From Acidobacteriota bacterium (GTDB taxonomy: Bacteria; Acidobacteriota; Terriglobia; Acidiferrales; UBA7541), in NCBI GenBank assembly GCA_013289825.1, contig JABCZF010000006.1:113923-177922 (forward strand): 64,000 nt of DNA. The letters run 5' to 3'. The translations under genes were made by a program, and so were the position numbers. Below the pieces are notes generated by a model. It saw nothing but the letters and a program-made list of their open reading frames with translations, made no database searches and was not told where the DNA came from. This document shows positions 28,258-35,848 of this stretch, piece after piece; within the stretch, counting starts at the first letter, position 1; every line of letters begins with the position of its first letter.

Positions 28258-28788
28258 TTATTTTTTCAAATGGAAGGTGCTGAAGGCTGGCGCTGCTATC
28301 AACACTTGGGCCTCAGCGGGATCAACTGGCACAAGCTCTATTCCTGCGTTCGCATTCGGTCTGGACTTGGTCCGGAAGTAGTAGCCTTGGCCGGCGTTCG
28401 CGGTGAAGCTGATCGCCGCCGTGGAAGAGTTGACCACACGCTGGAGTTTCGATTATACGCTGGTGCACAAGCGGTGATCGCCGGGTTCTACGGGAGAGAA
28501 AAAGTAAGACCTGTAGCCATTAGCGCCTGCCCAACTGCCATCAACGCCGAATCTCGTCGGCGGTGTTCCCATGTGAACGGCAACATAGTCGGCCGAGGCT
28601 GCGCCAATCGCCTATACCAATGCCTTGCCAGCGACGGGCTGCGCGGTTGGGTGCCGCCTCTTGTCCGTTTTCACATCAAAGCGAACTTCATTCGCGCCGC
28701 AACCGGCAGCGGCGAGAGCGTTCGCCGCGGAGTCCTTAGCAAGAGCGGGAGAAGCAAAAAGCAATACAACCAAGGCAGTCCGGAGCAT
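28258..28788 (-). pseudogene. Decayed secreted-protein gene with two in-frame stops
   Basis: From ATG at 28788 one frame runs 176 codons to a TAA at 28258-28260, interrupted only by TAG at 28612-28614 (codon 59) and TAA at 28453-28455 (codon 112). The first part encodes a signal peptide ending SPALA and then CGANEVRFDVKTDK and PVAGKALV. After the first stop come GTPPTRFGVDGSW and GYRSYFFSPVEPGDHRLC. After the second come NAGQGYYFRTKSR, ELVPVDPAEAQVLI and APAFSTFHLKK. All three parts match, as I recall it, one small exported protein family of Acidobacteria of about this length. No frameshift is present, so the gene was lost by two substitutions (Tyr and Gln codons are the likely ancestors) or is an assembly artefact. 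Confidence 0.75.
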
Positions 28789-28902
28789 CCTGGAGCCTCT
28801 TTGCAGTGGCCAGTTCTATGTATGCGTCGTGCCAGAAGGGTGTTCCGTTACAACCTAGCAACGGCCAAATATGCAGCGACACTTGTTTGAAGCGGCGAGA
28901 GG

Positions 28903-29187
28903 TTATGGCTTTTTTACCGCCTCGATGCCTTGAAGTTCTTTGCCGGGTTTGAAGCGGACGGCTTTGCCGGGGGGGATGCTGACTTCTTCGCCGGTGCGAG
29001 GGTTGCGGCCGATGCCGGTTTTGCGGGGCTTGACGCTGAAGACGCCGAAGCGGCGGAGTTCGATGCGCTGGCCGCGGCCGAGAGCTTGCTTGAGTGATTC
29101 AAAGACCGTTTCGACAGCTTGCTCGGCTTTGGTGCGGCTGATGAGAGTTTTGGCTACCACCGCGTTCACGATGTCCAGCTTGATCAC
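28903..29187 (-). CDS. HU/IHF family DNA-binding protein
   Basis: A 94-residue histone-like protein that bends DNA as a dimer. It starts at GTG 29187 ([11 protein letters not shown]), preceded by AGGAGG with a five-base spacer; longer readings lack this. The helix pair ([20 protein letters not shown], then [12 protein letters not shown]), the [12 protein letters not shown] turn and the DNA-contacting arm [14 protein letters not shown] with VRFKPGKEL are all present. Length and motifs fit HU/IHF alpha-like proteins. An excellent sigma-70 promoter (TTGACA, 17, TAGCAT) lies just upstream and shares its -35 with dcd. Confidence 0.94.
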   Translation of the reverse strand: MIKLDIVNAVVAKTLISRTKAEQAVETVFESLKQALGRGQRIELRRFGVFSVKPRKTGIGRNPRTGEEVSIPPGKAVRFKPGKELQGIEAVKKP

Positions 29188-29211
29188 ACATGCCTCCTGC
29201 TTCTGTGGCAA

Positions 29212-29240
29212 ATGCTAGAGGGTGCGCCGCAGGTTGTCAA
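29212..29240 (-). promoter_or_regulatory. Sigma-70 promoter of the HU gene
   Basis: On the minus strand TTGACA (29240-29235), a 17-base spacer and TAGCAT (29217-29212). The start codon is 25 bases past the -10, giving a short leader with AGGAGG. Its -35 occupies the same bases as the -35 of the divergent dcd promoter. Confidence 0.6.
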
Positions 29241-29262
29241 GACGAGACGGGTAAACTACACT
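29234..29262 (+). promoter_or_regulatory. Sigma-70 promoter of dcd
   Basis: TTGTCA (29234-29239), a 17-base spacer and TACACT (29257-29262), about 60 bases before the dcd start. The palindromic TTGTCAA at 29234-29240 serves as -35 in both directions, so polymerase may bind one or the other promoter but not both. Confidence 0.5.
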
Positions 29263-29325
29263 GTGTTTCCTTTTGGCGAACTTTTTTGGCGCCGCAAAAT
29301 TCGTTGGTTGATTGAGGAGGCGTGG

Positions 29326-29880
29326 ATGTCCGTTAAGCCAGACCGGTGGATCCGCAAAATGGCGCTGGAACACAAGATGATTGAGCCGTTCACCGACCGG
29401 CAGGTGCGCGAAGGCGTGATCAGCTATGGAGTTTCGTCGTATGGCTACGACATTCGCGTGGCGGACGAATTTCAGATTTTCACGAATGTGAATTCGACAA
29501 TTGTTGATCCCAAGCATTTCGATCCCAGGTCACTCGTGCCGTTCAAAGGTGACGCGTGTCTGATTCCTCCGAATTCGTTTGCGCTGGCTCGGTCGGTGGA
29601 ATATTTCCGGATACCGCGGAATGTTTTGACGATCTGTTTGGGGAAGTCGACCTACGCGCGCTGCGGAATTATTGTGAACGTGACGCCGTTCGAACCGGAG
29701 TGGGAGGGGTTTGTGACGCTGGAGATCAGCAATACCACGCCTTTGCCAGCGAAGATTTATGCGAATGAAGGGTTGTGCCAGGTGCTTTTCTTTGAGTCGG
29801 ACGAAGATTGCGAAGTGAGCTACAAGGATAAGAAGGGGAAGTACCAGGCGCAGAGCGGGATTGTCTTGCCGCGGTTGTAA
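29326..29880 (+). CDS. dcd: dCTP deaminase
   Basis: Deaminates dCTP to dUTP, the precursor for thymidylate. The start at 29326 has GAGGAGG five bases upstream; longer in-frame readings overlap the HU promoter. The 184 residues show the family landmarks: VSSYGYDIR near residue 40, [10 protein letters not shown] with the substrate-binding Arg (about residues 108-117), and [18 protein letters not shown] including the catalytic Glu of the strand (about residues 121-138). The C-terminus [20 protein letters not shown] fits dCTP deaminases rather than dUTPases; a bifunctional enzyme cannot be excluded. Together with the family 4 uracil glycosylase, it belongs to the uracil-DNA handling genes of this genome. 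Confidence 0.95.
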   Translation: MSVKPDRWIRKMALEHKMIEPFTDRQVREGVISYGVSSYGYDIRVADEFQIFTNVNSTIVDPKHFDPRSLVPFKGDACLIPPNSFALARSVEYFRIPRNVLTICLGKSTYARCGIIVNVTPFEPEWEGFVTLEISNTTPLPAKIYANEGLCQVLFFESDEDCEVSYKDKKGKYQAQSGIVLPRL

Positions 29881-29896
29881 ATCTAGAGTTGTAAAT

Positions 29897-30856
29897 TTAA
29901 ATCTGAGTGGAAATTTGCGTGAGCCTGGTGTTGGAGACGGGATATTTGTGTTCTCGCCAGGCTTCCAGGCCGCCTTCGAGGGGGCGAATACGCGTGATGC
30001 CTTGCTTTCTGAGGAGCAGCGCCACACGGGCGCTGGTGGCTTCGTTTGGTCAAGTGCAATAGAGAATGATTTCGCGATCGCGGGGCAGACGGTCGTTTTT
30101 CTGTTCGAGCTCCTGGGCGTCCATGCGGAAGGCGCCGGGAATGGTTTCGGGATCGGCTTCGAAATCCATGGAATGACGAAGATCGACGATGACCACCTCC
30201 TCGCCGGCATCGAGCTTTTCCTTCAATTCTTCGACGGTGATCCTGGCGATGCGAAGTTCGCGCATGAAGCGGCGGCGCGCGAGGAACTTATATCCCAGAT
30301 AGGATGCCAGAGCGCCAACCAGAATGACGGCGAGCCAGCCGCCGAGGGAGGCGGCATGTTCGGCGATGCGCTCGATCTGGCCGCTGAAAACGTAACCGAG
30401 GCCGAGGAAAGTGGCGGCCCAGAGAAGCGAGCCAGCGACGTCGAAGATCAGAAAGCGTCTGAGGCGCATCTGGAAGACACCCGCTAGAGGAGGGGCGACG
30501 GTGCTGAGGCCGGGAAGGAACTTGGCGAAGATCAGCGAACGTGCTCCCTGCTTCGAGAACACTCCTTCGGTGCGGCGGACGCAGGAATCCGGCTCGATGG
30601 AGATTTTGCAAAGGAATTGCAGCACTTTGATGCCTTTGCGGAGGCCAAGCTGATACCAGATGGAATCGGCGGTCACCGCCGCCAGCGCGACGATGAAAAG
30701 CGACGCAAAAATATTTAACTGATGGGAGCCGGCCAGTGCGCCTGCGGCCAGCAGTAGCGGAAGCGAAGGAACGGGGACTCCGGCCTGTTCGGCGAAGACC
30801 CAGACGAGCAAGACGATATGGCCGTGATGGAGGAGGAATTCTAGCGTGCGGTGCAT
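29897..30856 (-). CDS. DedA-rhodanese fusion with in-frame UGA (candidate selenoprotein)
   Basis: Membrane DedA/VTT domain (about residues 1-185; key segment AKFLPGLSTVAPPLAG) joined to a cytosolic rhodanese domain (about 205-310). Start at 30856 (MHRTLEFLLHHGH) avoids overlapping the upstream nitroreductase. Reading reaches DREIILYCT, then meets TGA at 30052-30050 (codon 269), then continues in the same frame as PNEATSARVALLL and the rhodanese-end motif RPLEGGLEAW to a TAA at 29897-29899. In relatives as I recall them this position is Cys (CxCPNEATSA) and aligns with the catalytic cysteine of rhodaneses (C to S spacing of six). A hairpin 14 nt downstream fits a bacterial SECIS. So either selenocysteine is inserted, or a single nonsense mutation has cut off 50 residues; the truncated form would span 30050-30856. 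DedA proteins move polyprenyl or other phospholipids; the sulfurtransferase may sense or use sulfane sulfur. Confidence 0.72.
30017..30035 (-). promoter_or_regulatory. Candidate bacterial SECIS hairpin
   Basis: On the minus strand CAGCGCC (30035-30029), loop CGTGT, GGCGCTG (30023-30017): a perfect 7-bp stem with a five-base loop. The loop begins 22 nt after the UGA, inside the 16-37 nt window of the bacterial SECIS model, and its second base is G, also as in that model. The stem lies within codons for TSARVAL, so a chance GC-rich hairpin is the main alternative. Confidence 0.5.
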
Positions 30857-30893
30857 TTGGCGGGGCAGAGTCCTCTGTAACTTTTGTAAACGA

Positions 30894-31499
30894 CTATCGA
30901 GAGACGATAGGAGAAGTATGCCCCCAGCGCCCCGACATGACAAACTCGGTTAAAGGCTTGCGTGTTCGCGGAGCAACCTCACGATCGCGCAGCTTTTGGG
31001 GGAGCGAATTGGGATCTCCCGGATAGCCGACGGCGATGGCTGCAATGGGCTCCCAGTCCTCGGGAATTTCGAACACTTGTTTGGCTTTGGCGGGGTCGAA
31101 GCCAGCCATTTGGTGAACGGCTAGACCTCTATGAGTGGCTTCCACAGTGAGCAGGGCGGTAGCGGCTCCCGTGTCGTAGAAAGCGTTGCGGTTGGGCGTG
31201 CCATTGGCGTGGAATTTGAGGCCCGCGACGGCAAGAATGAGAACTGGGGCGTCTTTGGCCCAGCTGGCGTTGAACTCCACGAGAACGCTGAGCGTTTTCG
31301 CGTAGGCTTCCGCATCGTTTTTTGTGGCCACCAGATAAGCCCAGGGCTGTTCGTTGTTGCTGGAGGGAGCCCAGCGCGCGGCTTCCAACAGGCTGGTTAG
31401 AACCGCCGGTTCGACGGGTTTGTTGGCAAAGGCGCGGGAGCTCCAGCGATCACGGATGAGATCGTGCACGGGAAAATCTAGGGGAGCCGGTTTCTGCAT
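30894..31499 (-). CDS. Nitroreductase family protein
   Basis: A 201-residue FMN-dependent oxidoreductase. The start at 31499 has AAGGAAGGA a few bases upstream; an in-frame start at 31559 lacks a ribosome site. The flavin-binding N-terminal RWSSRAFANKPVE (about residues 18-30) and ARWAPSSNNEQPWAY (about 41-55) are typical, as is GLAVHQMAGFDPAKA near residue 120 and IAAIAVGYPGD near 155. Enzymes of this group reduce nitro compounds, quinones or flavins with NAD(P)H; the physiological substrate is unknown. It sits 37 bases upstream of the DedA-rhodanese gene, probably in the same transcript. Confidence 0.9.
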   Translation of the reverse strand: MQKPAPLDFPVHDLIRDRWSSRAFANKPVEPAVLTSLLEAARWAPSSNNEQPWAYLVATKNDAEAYAKTLSVLVEFNASWAKDAPVLILAVAGLKFHANGTPNRNAFYDTGAATALLTVEATHRGLAVHQMAGFDPAKAKQVFEIPEDWEPIAAIAVGYPGDPNSLPQKLRDREVAPRTRKPLTEFVMSGRWGHTSPIVSR

Positions 31500-31602
31500 G
31501 GGTTCCTTCCTTTGAATGGATTCAGAGATTTGATGATCGAGCGCGGGTGGGAGGTACACGCGCGAAATCGGAATGTACTCTTACTTCATTTTCTGGCTTC
31601 AC

Positions 31603-31636
31603 CCGGAGCGAAGCGAGACTTATCGCTTCACTCCGG
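31603..31636. repeat. Intergenic hairpin
   Basis: CCGGAG C GAAGCGA, a six-base loop, TCGCTTC A CTCCGG: 13 bp with one C-A mismatch. It lies between the YceI stop and the nitroreductase start. No T run follows on either strand, so it is a structured spacer or attenuator rather than a classical terminator. Confidence 0.5.
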
Positions 31637-31733
31637 AGGAGGCCGAGTCTTCCACCGGCAAGGCCCAAGAGTTATGTGCCTGCTTGGGCCTGCTTGCTGC
31701 GAGCTTGCCTGGAGCCTGACTGCTTGAGCCTGA

Positions 31734-32345
31734 TTACTTGGCGGCCTTCGGAGTCATTTCGGCATCGATGGTGATGGTAACTTCGTCGCCGACGACAACA
31801 CCGCCATTGTCCATGGTGGCGTTCCACTTCACGCCAAAATCCTGGCGGTTGATCTTGGTAGTGGCATTGATGGCCATGCGCTGGTTGCCCCAGGGATCCT
31901 TGATTGGGGCGGTGGGACCGTCCACATCCAACACGACTTCTTTCGTGATTCCGTGAATGGTTAGGTCGCCGGTGATTTTCAGTTTGCCGGGAGAAACCTG
32001 TTCGACTCGCTTGGACTTAAATGTAATGGCGGGGAAGTGTTCGGCGTCGAAGAAATGATCGCTGCGGAGATCCTTGTCGCGGTCGGGCTGGCGGGTGTCC
32101 ACGGAATTGACGTCAATCGTAACCTCCACGGACGATTTGGTGATGTCTTTGTCATCGAACTGAACGGTTCCCTTGACGCTGGTAAACGCACCGCGAACCG
32201 TGGAGATGGCCAAATGCTTGACGGCGAATTGGGCCGCGGAATGCGCGGGGTCGATTTGCCACGTGGAAGTTGCCGCGGCGGCGGGCAGGGAAAGAGCCGC
32301 TGCCAGTCCGGCGGTGACTGCGATACGAGAGAAAATTTGGCCCAT
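31734..32345 (-). CDS. YceI family periplasmic protein
   Basis: A 203-residue exported lipocalin-like protein. The signal peptide ends at SLPAAAA (about residue 25) and AAGGAGG precedes the ATG by seven bases. The mature part begins WQIDPAHSAAQFAVKHL, the exact YceI opening, and has the usual KGTVQFDDKDITKSSVEV and GDLTIHGITKEV strands. YceI proteins bind isoprenoid or amphiphilic molecules in a beta-barrel and are often acid- or stress-induced. The MarR regulator gene lies 55 bp upstream in the same direction, so the pair probably forms an operon controlled by that regulator. Confidence 0.94.
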   Translation of the reverse strand: MGQIFSRIAVTAGLAAALSLPAAAATSTWQIDPAHSAAQFAVKHLAISTVRGAFTSVKGTVQFDDKDITKSSVEVTIDVNSVDTRQPDRDKDLRSDHFFDAEHFPAITFKSKRVEQVSPGKLKITGDLTIHGITKEVVLDVDGPTAPIKDPWGNQRMAINATTKINRQDFGVKWNATMDNGGVVVGDEVTITIDAEMTPKAAK

Positions 32346-32400
32346 AGGTGTTGCCTCCTTAGGTGATGCTGCGTGTGAGCAGATTCAATGTTTGCTGCGT

Positions 32401-32859
32401 TTACTCCCGTGCGCGAGCGCGGACTTCCTCCAACAGCTGCGCGAGAGTCTTTAAGCGTCGAGCGGGCAGGTGCTGGAACTGACGCTTATGAAGCTCGCGA
32501 ACAGGCTGATCGAGACTTTTCAAAAGAGCTAGACCCGCGGGGGTGATGCGCGTTTTGATGACGCGGCGGTCATCGGTCTGGCGAGCACGGGAGATGAGGC
32601 CGCGTTTTTCCATGCGGTCGAGGAGTCGCGTCATGTCGGGGTCGTGAGAAATCATGCGTTCGCTGATGGCGCGGCAAGCGAGGCCCTGGGGTTCGGCCCC
32701 GCGGAGAATGCGGAGGACATTGTAGTGTGTCCCGGTGAGGCCGTGGGGCTTGAGGAGCTGCTCGGCTTCCAGGCCGAGGGAGTCGGCGGTCTTCTGCAGG
32801 GAGATGAAGATGGTGTCCTCCACGGGGAGAGTCGTGTGGGCGGGATGGCGACGACTCAT
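32401..32859 (-). CDS. MarR family transcriptional regulator
   Basis: A 152-residue winged-helix repressor. The recognition region (about residues 55-100) contains LACRAISERMISHDPDMTRLLDRMEKRGLISRAR broken here as LACRAISERM, DPDMTRLLDRM and RGLISRARQTDDRRV, the wing with its conserved DDRR. Flanking helices give dimerisation. MarR proteins usually respond to aromatic or oxidant ligands and repress adjacent genes; the adjacent yceI-like gene is the natural target. No ribosome site is evident upstream of its ATG. Palindromic operator sites were not recognised in the 55-bp spacer. Confidence 0.92.
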   Translation of the reverse strand: MSRRHPAHTTLPVEDTIFISLQKTADSLGLEAEQLLKPHGLTGTHYNVLRILRGAEPQGLACRAISERMISHDPDMTRLLDRMEKRGLISRARQTDDRRVIKTRITPAGLALLKSLDQPVRELHKRQFQHLPARRLKTLAQLLEEVRARARE

Positions 32860-32977
32860 GGGGCTACGATAGTTGTTATGACGACTGATGTCAAGAGGAA
32901 ATAATTGCGCGGCGAAAGATATAACCGGACGGAAGGGATGGTGTGAAAAGACCCTTGATCAGTTCGCTAAGGCCAGT

Positions 32978-32997
32978 GGGCGCAGCGTGCTGCGCCC
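32978..32997. repeat. GC-rich palindrome, copy 2
   Basis: GGGCGCAG, loop CGTG, CTGCGCCC: a perfect 8-bp stem. It lies 140 bp upstream of the MarR start and 43 bp past the SDR stop. No T tract follows on the minus strand. It closely resembles the imperfect palindrome at 23028-23049, suggesting a dispersed element. Confidence 0.55.
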
Positions 32998-33039
32998 GTA
33001 AAGATTCGCCGCGCGTAACCCATTGGTGAAAAATCCGCG

Positions 33040-33789
33040 TTACGGTTTGCGAACGGGGCGGAGGTGGATTTCGCTGAGGAAGCTTTGCGGGCCCTGGGTG
33101 ACGATCATTTCGACGGCGTGGGCTACGTCGTCAGGGGCAAGCAGTTTGGCGGGGTCCTTTGAGCCGCGGGTGGAAAACCCGGTGGCCACGCTGCCGGGGC
33201 AGATCACGCTGACGCGAATGCCGTGCTCGCGGAGATCTTCGGCCATGCAAGCGGAAAGGCCTAAGAGGCCCCACTTGGAGGCGCAATAGATGCCGCCGCC
33301 GGCGAAGGCGTTGCGTCCGGCCAGAGAACTGATGTTGATCATGTCGCCGGAGCCGCGCTGGATCATCGTGGGGGCGACGGCGCGCGAGACCAAGAAGACG
33401 CTTTTGAGATTTGTGTCGAGAACGCGATCCCAGTCGGCTTCGGTTTTCTCATGGGCCGGGCCGAATAGGCTTATACCGGCATTATTGACTAGGATGGAGA
33501 TCGGACCTAGCGTGGCTTGGGTTTTGTCCACGAGGGTGGTTACTTCGGCGGACCGCGAGACGTCGGCAATCTGCGAAAGGATAGGCGAGCCGGAGTTCTT
33601 GAGCTGGGTTTCGGTCGCGGCAAGAGCTTGCGGATCACGTCCGCAGATGGCCACTCCCGCGCCGAGCTTGGCGAGTCGCAGCGCGATGGCTCGACCTATG
33701 CCGCGATTGCCCCCCGTGACGAGGGCCACGGCTCCGGAGAGCGGGGAGGCTTGGCGTGACGATGAATTTATAGATGCTTTTTGAGCCAT
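33040..33789 (-). CDS. Short-chain dehydrogenase/reductase
   Basis: A 249-residue classical SDR oxidoreductase. The start at 33789 has GAGGAAG eight bases upstream; 26 further upstream in-frame residues look untranslated. Cofactor motif TGGNRGIG (about residues 25-32), structural NNAG (about residues 101-104), the catalytic Ser in NISSLAGRNAF and YxxxK in YCASK (about residues 165-169) are intact. The motif order and the VICPGSVATGF segment fit 3-oxoacyl-ACP reductase-like SDRs, but most SDRs of this length cannot be given a substrate. An Arg after the glycine motif (AICGRDPQ) suggests NADPH preference. Confidence 0.9.
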   Translation of the reverse strand: MAQKASINSSSRQASPLSGAVALVTGGNRGIGRAIALRLAKLGAGVAICGRDPQALAATETQLKNSGSPILSQIADVSRSAEVTTLVDKTQATLGPISILVNNAGISLFGPAHEKTEADWDRVLDTNLKSVFLVSRAVAPTMIQRGSGDMINISSLAGRNAFAGGGIYCASKWGLLGLSACMAEDLREHGIRVSVICPGSVATGFSTRGSKDPAKLLAPDDVAHAVEMIVTQGPQSFLSEIHLRPVRKP

Positions 33790-33965
33790 TTGAATTCTTC
33801 CTCTCGCTTGCCACCTTTTTTGTGCGAAACTCATCTTAGCATCCAGGAGTCTCGGCAGTTCCCTCACGGCTGGGGATCCTCGAAGGTAGGTGGGGAAGTC
33901 GGAGAGAAGCTTGTAAGCCGATGGAATGCTTCCACAGGCGCTTCAGATCTTTCTGAGATGATGGC

Positions 33966-33995
33966 TTGCGGATACACCGGGGCTTTTCCTATAAT
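33966..33995 (+). promoter_or_regulatory. Promoter of the periplasmic repeat protein gene
   Basis: TTGCGG (33966-33971), an 18-base spacer and a perfect TATAAT (33990-33995), about 98 bases before the start at 34094. The SDR gene diverges on the other strand. The -35 is partial; the -10 is the strongest evidence. Confidence 0.45.
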
Positions 33996-34093
33996 TCCCA
34001 AGTTTTGGAAGCACCGCAATTATTGGCAGTAGCAGTGCACGCAAGACCGGCAACGGAAAATCCAGATTTGAAACTTGGGCGAGGAGAGTGGGA

Positions 34094-35449
34094 ATGAGTG
34101 GAACACGCAAAGTGGCAGGCCTCGCGATTTTCGCGGCGCTTTGTCTGATTTTGGGGAACGGGCTGAGCGCGCTGGCGCAGCCGCAAGCTCCGGCGGCGGG
34201 CGGGCAGGAGGCCGGGGCGGGGAAGCAGCCGCCGTATACGATGGCGGAGTACAACTCGTATCAGGCTTGCGCGGCTGAGAAGGTTCCAGCCACGCAGATC
34301 AAGTGCCTCGATGATTTTGTCTCGAAGTATCCCAATTCCGCACTACTGATTTACGTTTATCCGCTCTACGTCCAGGCTTACGGGCAGGTGAAGAATTATC
34401 AGAAAGTGATCGAATATTCGGACAAAGTTGTTGGGCTGGGACCCAAGATTGACGCTGGCGGGCAATATCAAGCGCTGTACGCCCACTGCTTTGCGTACAA
34501 CGCCCTGAGCGGAACGCCATGGGCCGCGGTGCCCGAGAATGCTAAGGCGGCCCGAGACGCAGCCGCGGCTGGCTTAAAAGCGCTCGATGAGGTCAAGAAG
34601 CCGGACAACATGACGGACGAGGCGTTTGCCACACAGAAAAAGCAGATCCAAATTTATTTCAACGGGACTGCCGCACAGGCTTCTGTGAACATAAAGGATT
34701 ATGCGTCGGCGATCCCATTCTACAAGGCTATGTTAGCGCTGAACCCAGATGACGGAATTACGAGTTACAAGTTGGGGCTGGCGTACGAGGCCTTGGCGCC
34801 GCCACAGCATATGGACGCTTTCTGGGCGATTGCGCGAGCCGTTACAGCGAAGGGGGCGACGGAAGCGCAGTCCAAGAAGGTGAAGGACTATCTGCGAAAG
34901 TTGATCGTGAACTATCAGCAGGCCACTTGCGAAACCTTGACCGATGCGGAGCTGGCGGAACTGCTGCAACTTGCAGCCAGTTCGACGGACCGCCCGGCGA
35001 GCTACAACCTGCCGAGTAGCGCGGACCTGGATGCGGTGCGGAAAGACATGACCATCAAATCGGTGGTGGAGGAACTGAAGGCAGGCGGAGATAAGTCCAA
35101 AGTTACCTGGCTCGCGGCGTGCGGCCTGGAGTTTCCTGGCGTGCCCGGGAAAGTGATTGAAAACATTCCCGGGGACGTCATCGAGCTGAAGGTTGCTTTC
35201 GTGACCAGCGATGCGGAGTTCGATGCCGCGACGGTGGCCAACATGGACGTGAAAGTAGCTGGACAGCCGGAGGCGGCGCGCGTCGAGAAGGACAGCGCGA
35301 TTCACTTTACCGGGACGCTGGTTTCCTACGATCCGGACCCGGCGTTCATGCTGCACTGGGAAAAGGGCAAAGTGAACGAGGATGACATTCCGAAGGAAAA
35401 AGGCGCACCCAAGAAGGCGCCCGCGCGCAAGAGGCCCCCGGCACATTAA
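34094..35449 (+). CDS. Exported TPR-like repeat protein, function unknown
   Basis: A 451-residue periplasmic protein. GAGGAG lies seven bases before the ATG at 34094. The signal peptide ends near SALAQ. After it the sequence contains repeated helical pairs of the TPR kind (AYGQVKNYQKVIEYSDKV; IKDYASAIPFYKAMLALNPDD; YKLGLAYEALAP), spanning about residues 45-285. A different beta-rich region follows (VVEELKAGGDKSKVTWLAAC, then VIELKVAFVTSDAEFD) and the end is a Lys/Pro/Ala tail (PKKAPARKRPPAH). Similar proteins of unknown function occur in Acidobacteria. The gene ends with a clear terminator and is transcribed alone. Confidence 0.78.
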   Translation: MSGTRKVAGLAIFAALCLILGNGLSALAQPQAPAAGGQEAGAGKQPPYTMAEYNSYQACAAEKVPATQIKCLDDFVSKYPNSALLIYVYPLYVQAYGQVKNYQKVIEYSDKVVGLGPKIDAGGQYQALYAHCFAYNALSGTPWAAVPENAKAARDAAAAGLKALDEVKKPDNMTDEAFATQKKQIQIYFNGTAAQASVNIKDYASAIPFYKAMLALNPDDGITSYKLGLAYEALAPPQHMDAFWAIARAVTAKGATEAQSKKVKDYLRKLIVNYQQATCETLTDAELAELLQLAASSTDRPASYNLPSSADLDAVRKDMTIKSVVEELKAGGDKSKVTWLAACGLEFPGVPGKVIENIPGDVIELKVAFVTSDAEFDAATVANMDVKVAGQPEAARVEKDSAIHFTGTLVSYDPDPAFMLHWEKGKVNEDDIPKEKGAPKKAPARKRPPAH

Positions 35450-35474
35450 AGCCGGCCAGCGGGAAGCAAATTAC

Positions 35475-35510
35475 AAACGGCTCTCCGGCGTTGCCAGAGA
35501 GCCGTTTTTC
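35475..35510 (+). terminator. Rho-independent terminator
   Basis: AAACGGCTCTC, an eleven-base loop, GAGAGCCGTTT then TTC: an 11-bp stem with a run of five T. It lies 26 bases past the stop of the plus-strand repeat protein and ends its transcript. The stem is nearly symmetrical with A on the other side, so it may also act on the minus strand after the Fis-type gene. Confidence 0.85.
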
Positions 35511-35575
35511 TTTTGCGGGACAAGCCTTCTCGTTTGAGAAAACGCGACAGGCGCTACGCAAATATGTCGGCGCCC

Positions 35576-35797
35576 TTAGCGGGAGCGGTGGTTTCCCGAT
35601 GCCAGCTTGTATTCGCCGATCTTGCGGCTGAGCGTGTTGCGGTGAATCCCGAGGACTAGCGCGGCGCGGGATTGGTTGCCGTTGGTGCGGTCCAAGACGC
35701 GCTTGATGAAACGCTTTTCAAATTCTCCGACGGCCTCATCGAACAGAATTCCCCGATCCACCATCTGAATGACGAGCCCCTCAAGTTGATCTTTCAC
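35576..35797 (-). CDS. Fis-type helix-turn-helix regulator
   Basis: A 73-residue protein made of little more than a Fis-type DNA-binding domain. The C-terminal half holds FIKRVLDRTNGNQSRAAL followed by the recognition helix GIHRNTLSRKI, the HTH-8 pattern of Fis and NtrC-class proteins. The first 25 residues form a dimerising helix. Small Fis-like proteins of this size occur in Acidobacteria; their targets are unknown. It lies 51 bases downstream of purC on the same strand, which suggests co-transcription. It should not be named fis, since it may not share the role of the E. coli protein. Confidence 0.85.
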   Translation of the reverse strand: MKDQLEGLVIQMVDRGILFDEAVGEFEKRFIKRVLDRTNGNQSRAALVLGIHRNTLSRKIGEYKLASGNHRSR

Positions 35798-35848
35798 GAT
35801 CGCACGCTCCGCAGAATTTTTACTCGCTTGTTGTGGGCCGGTTTCTAG

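Noticed and set aside
28258..28788. Recoding (selenocysteine or pyrrolysine) as cause of the in-frame stops
   Set aside because: The stops are TAG and TAA; TAA is never recoded by those systems, and no downstream element is visible. A pseudogene is simpler.
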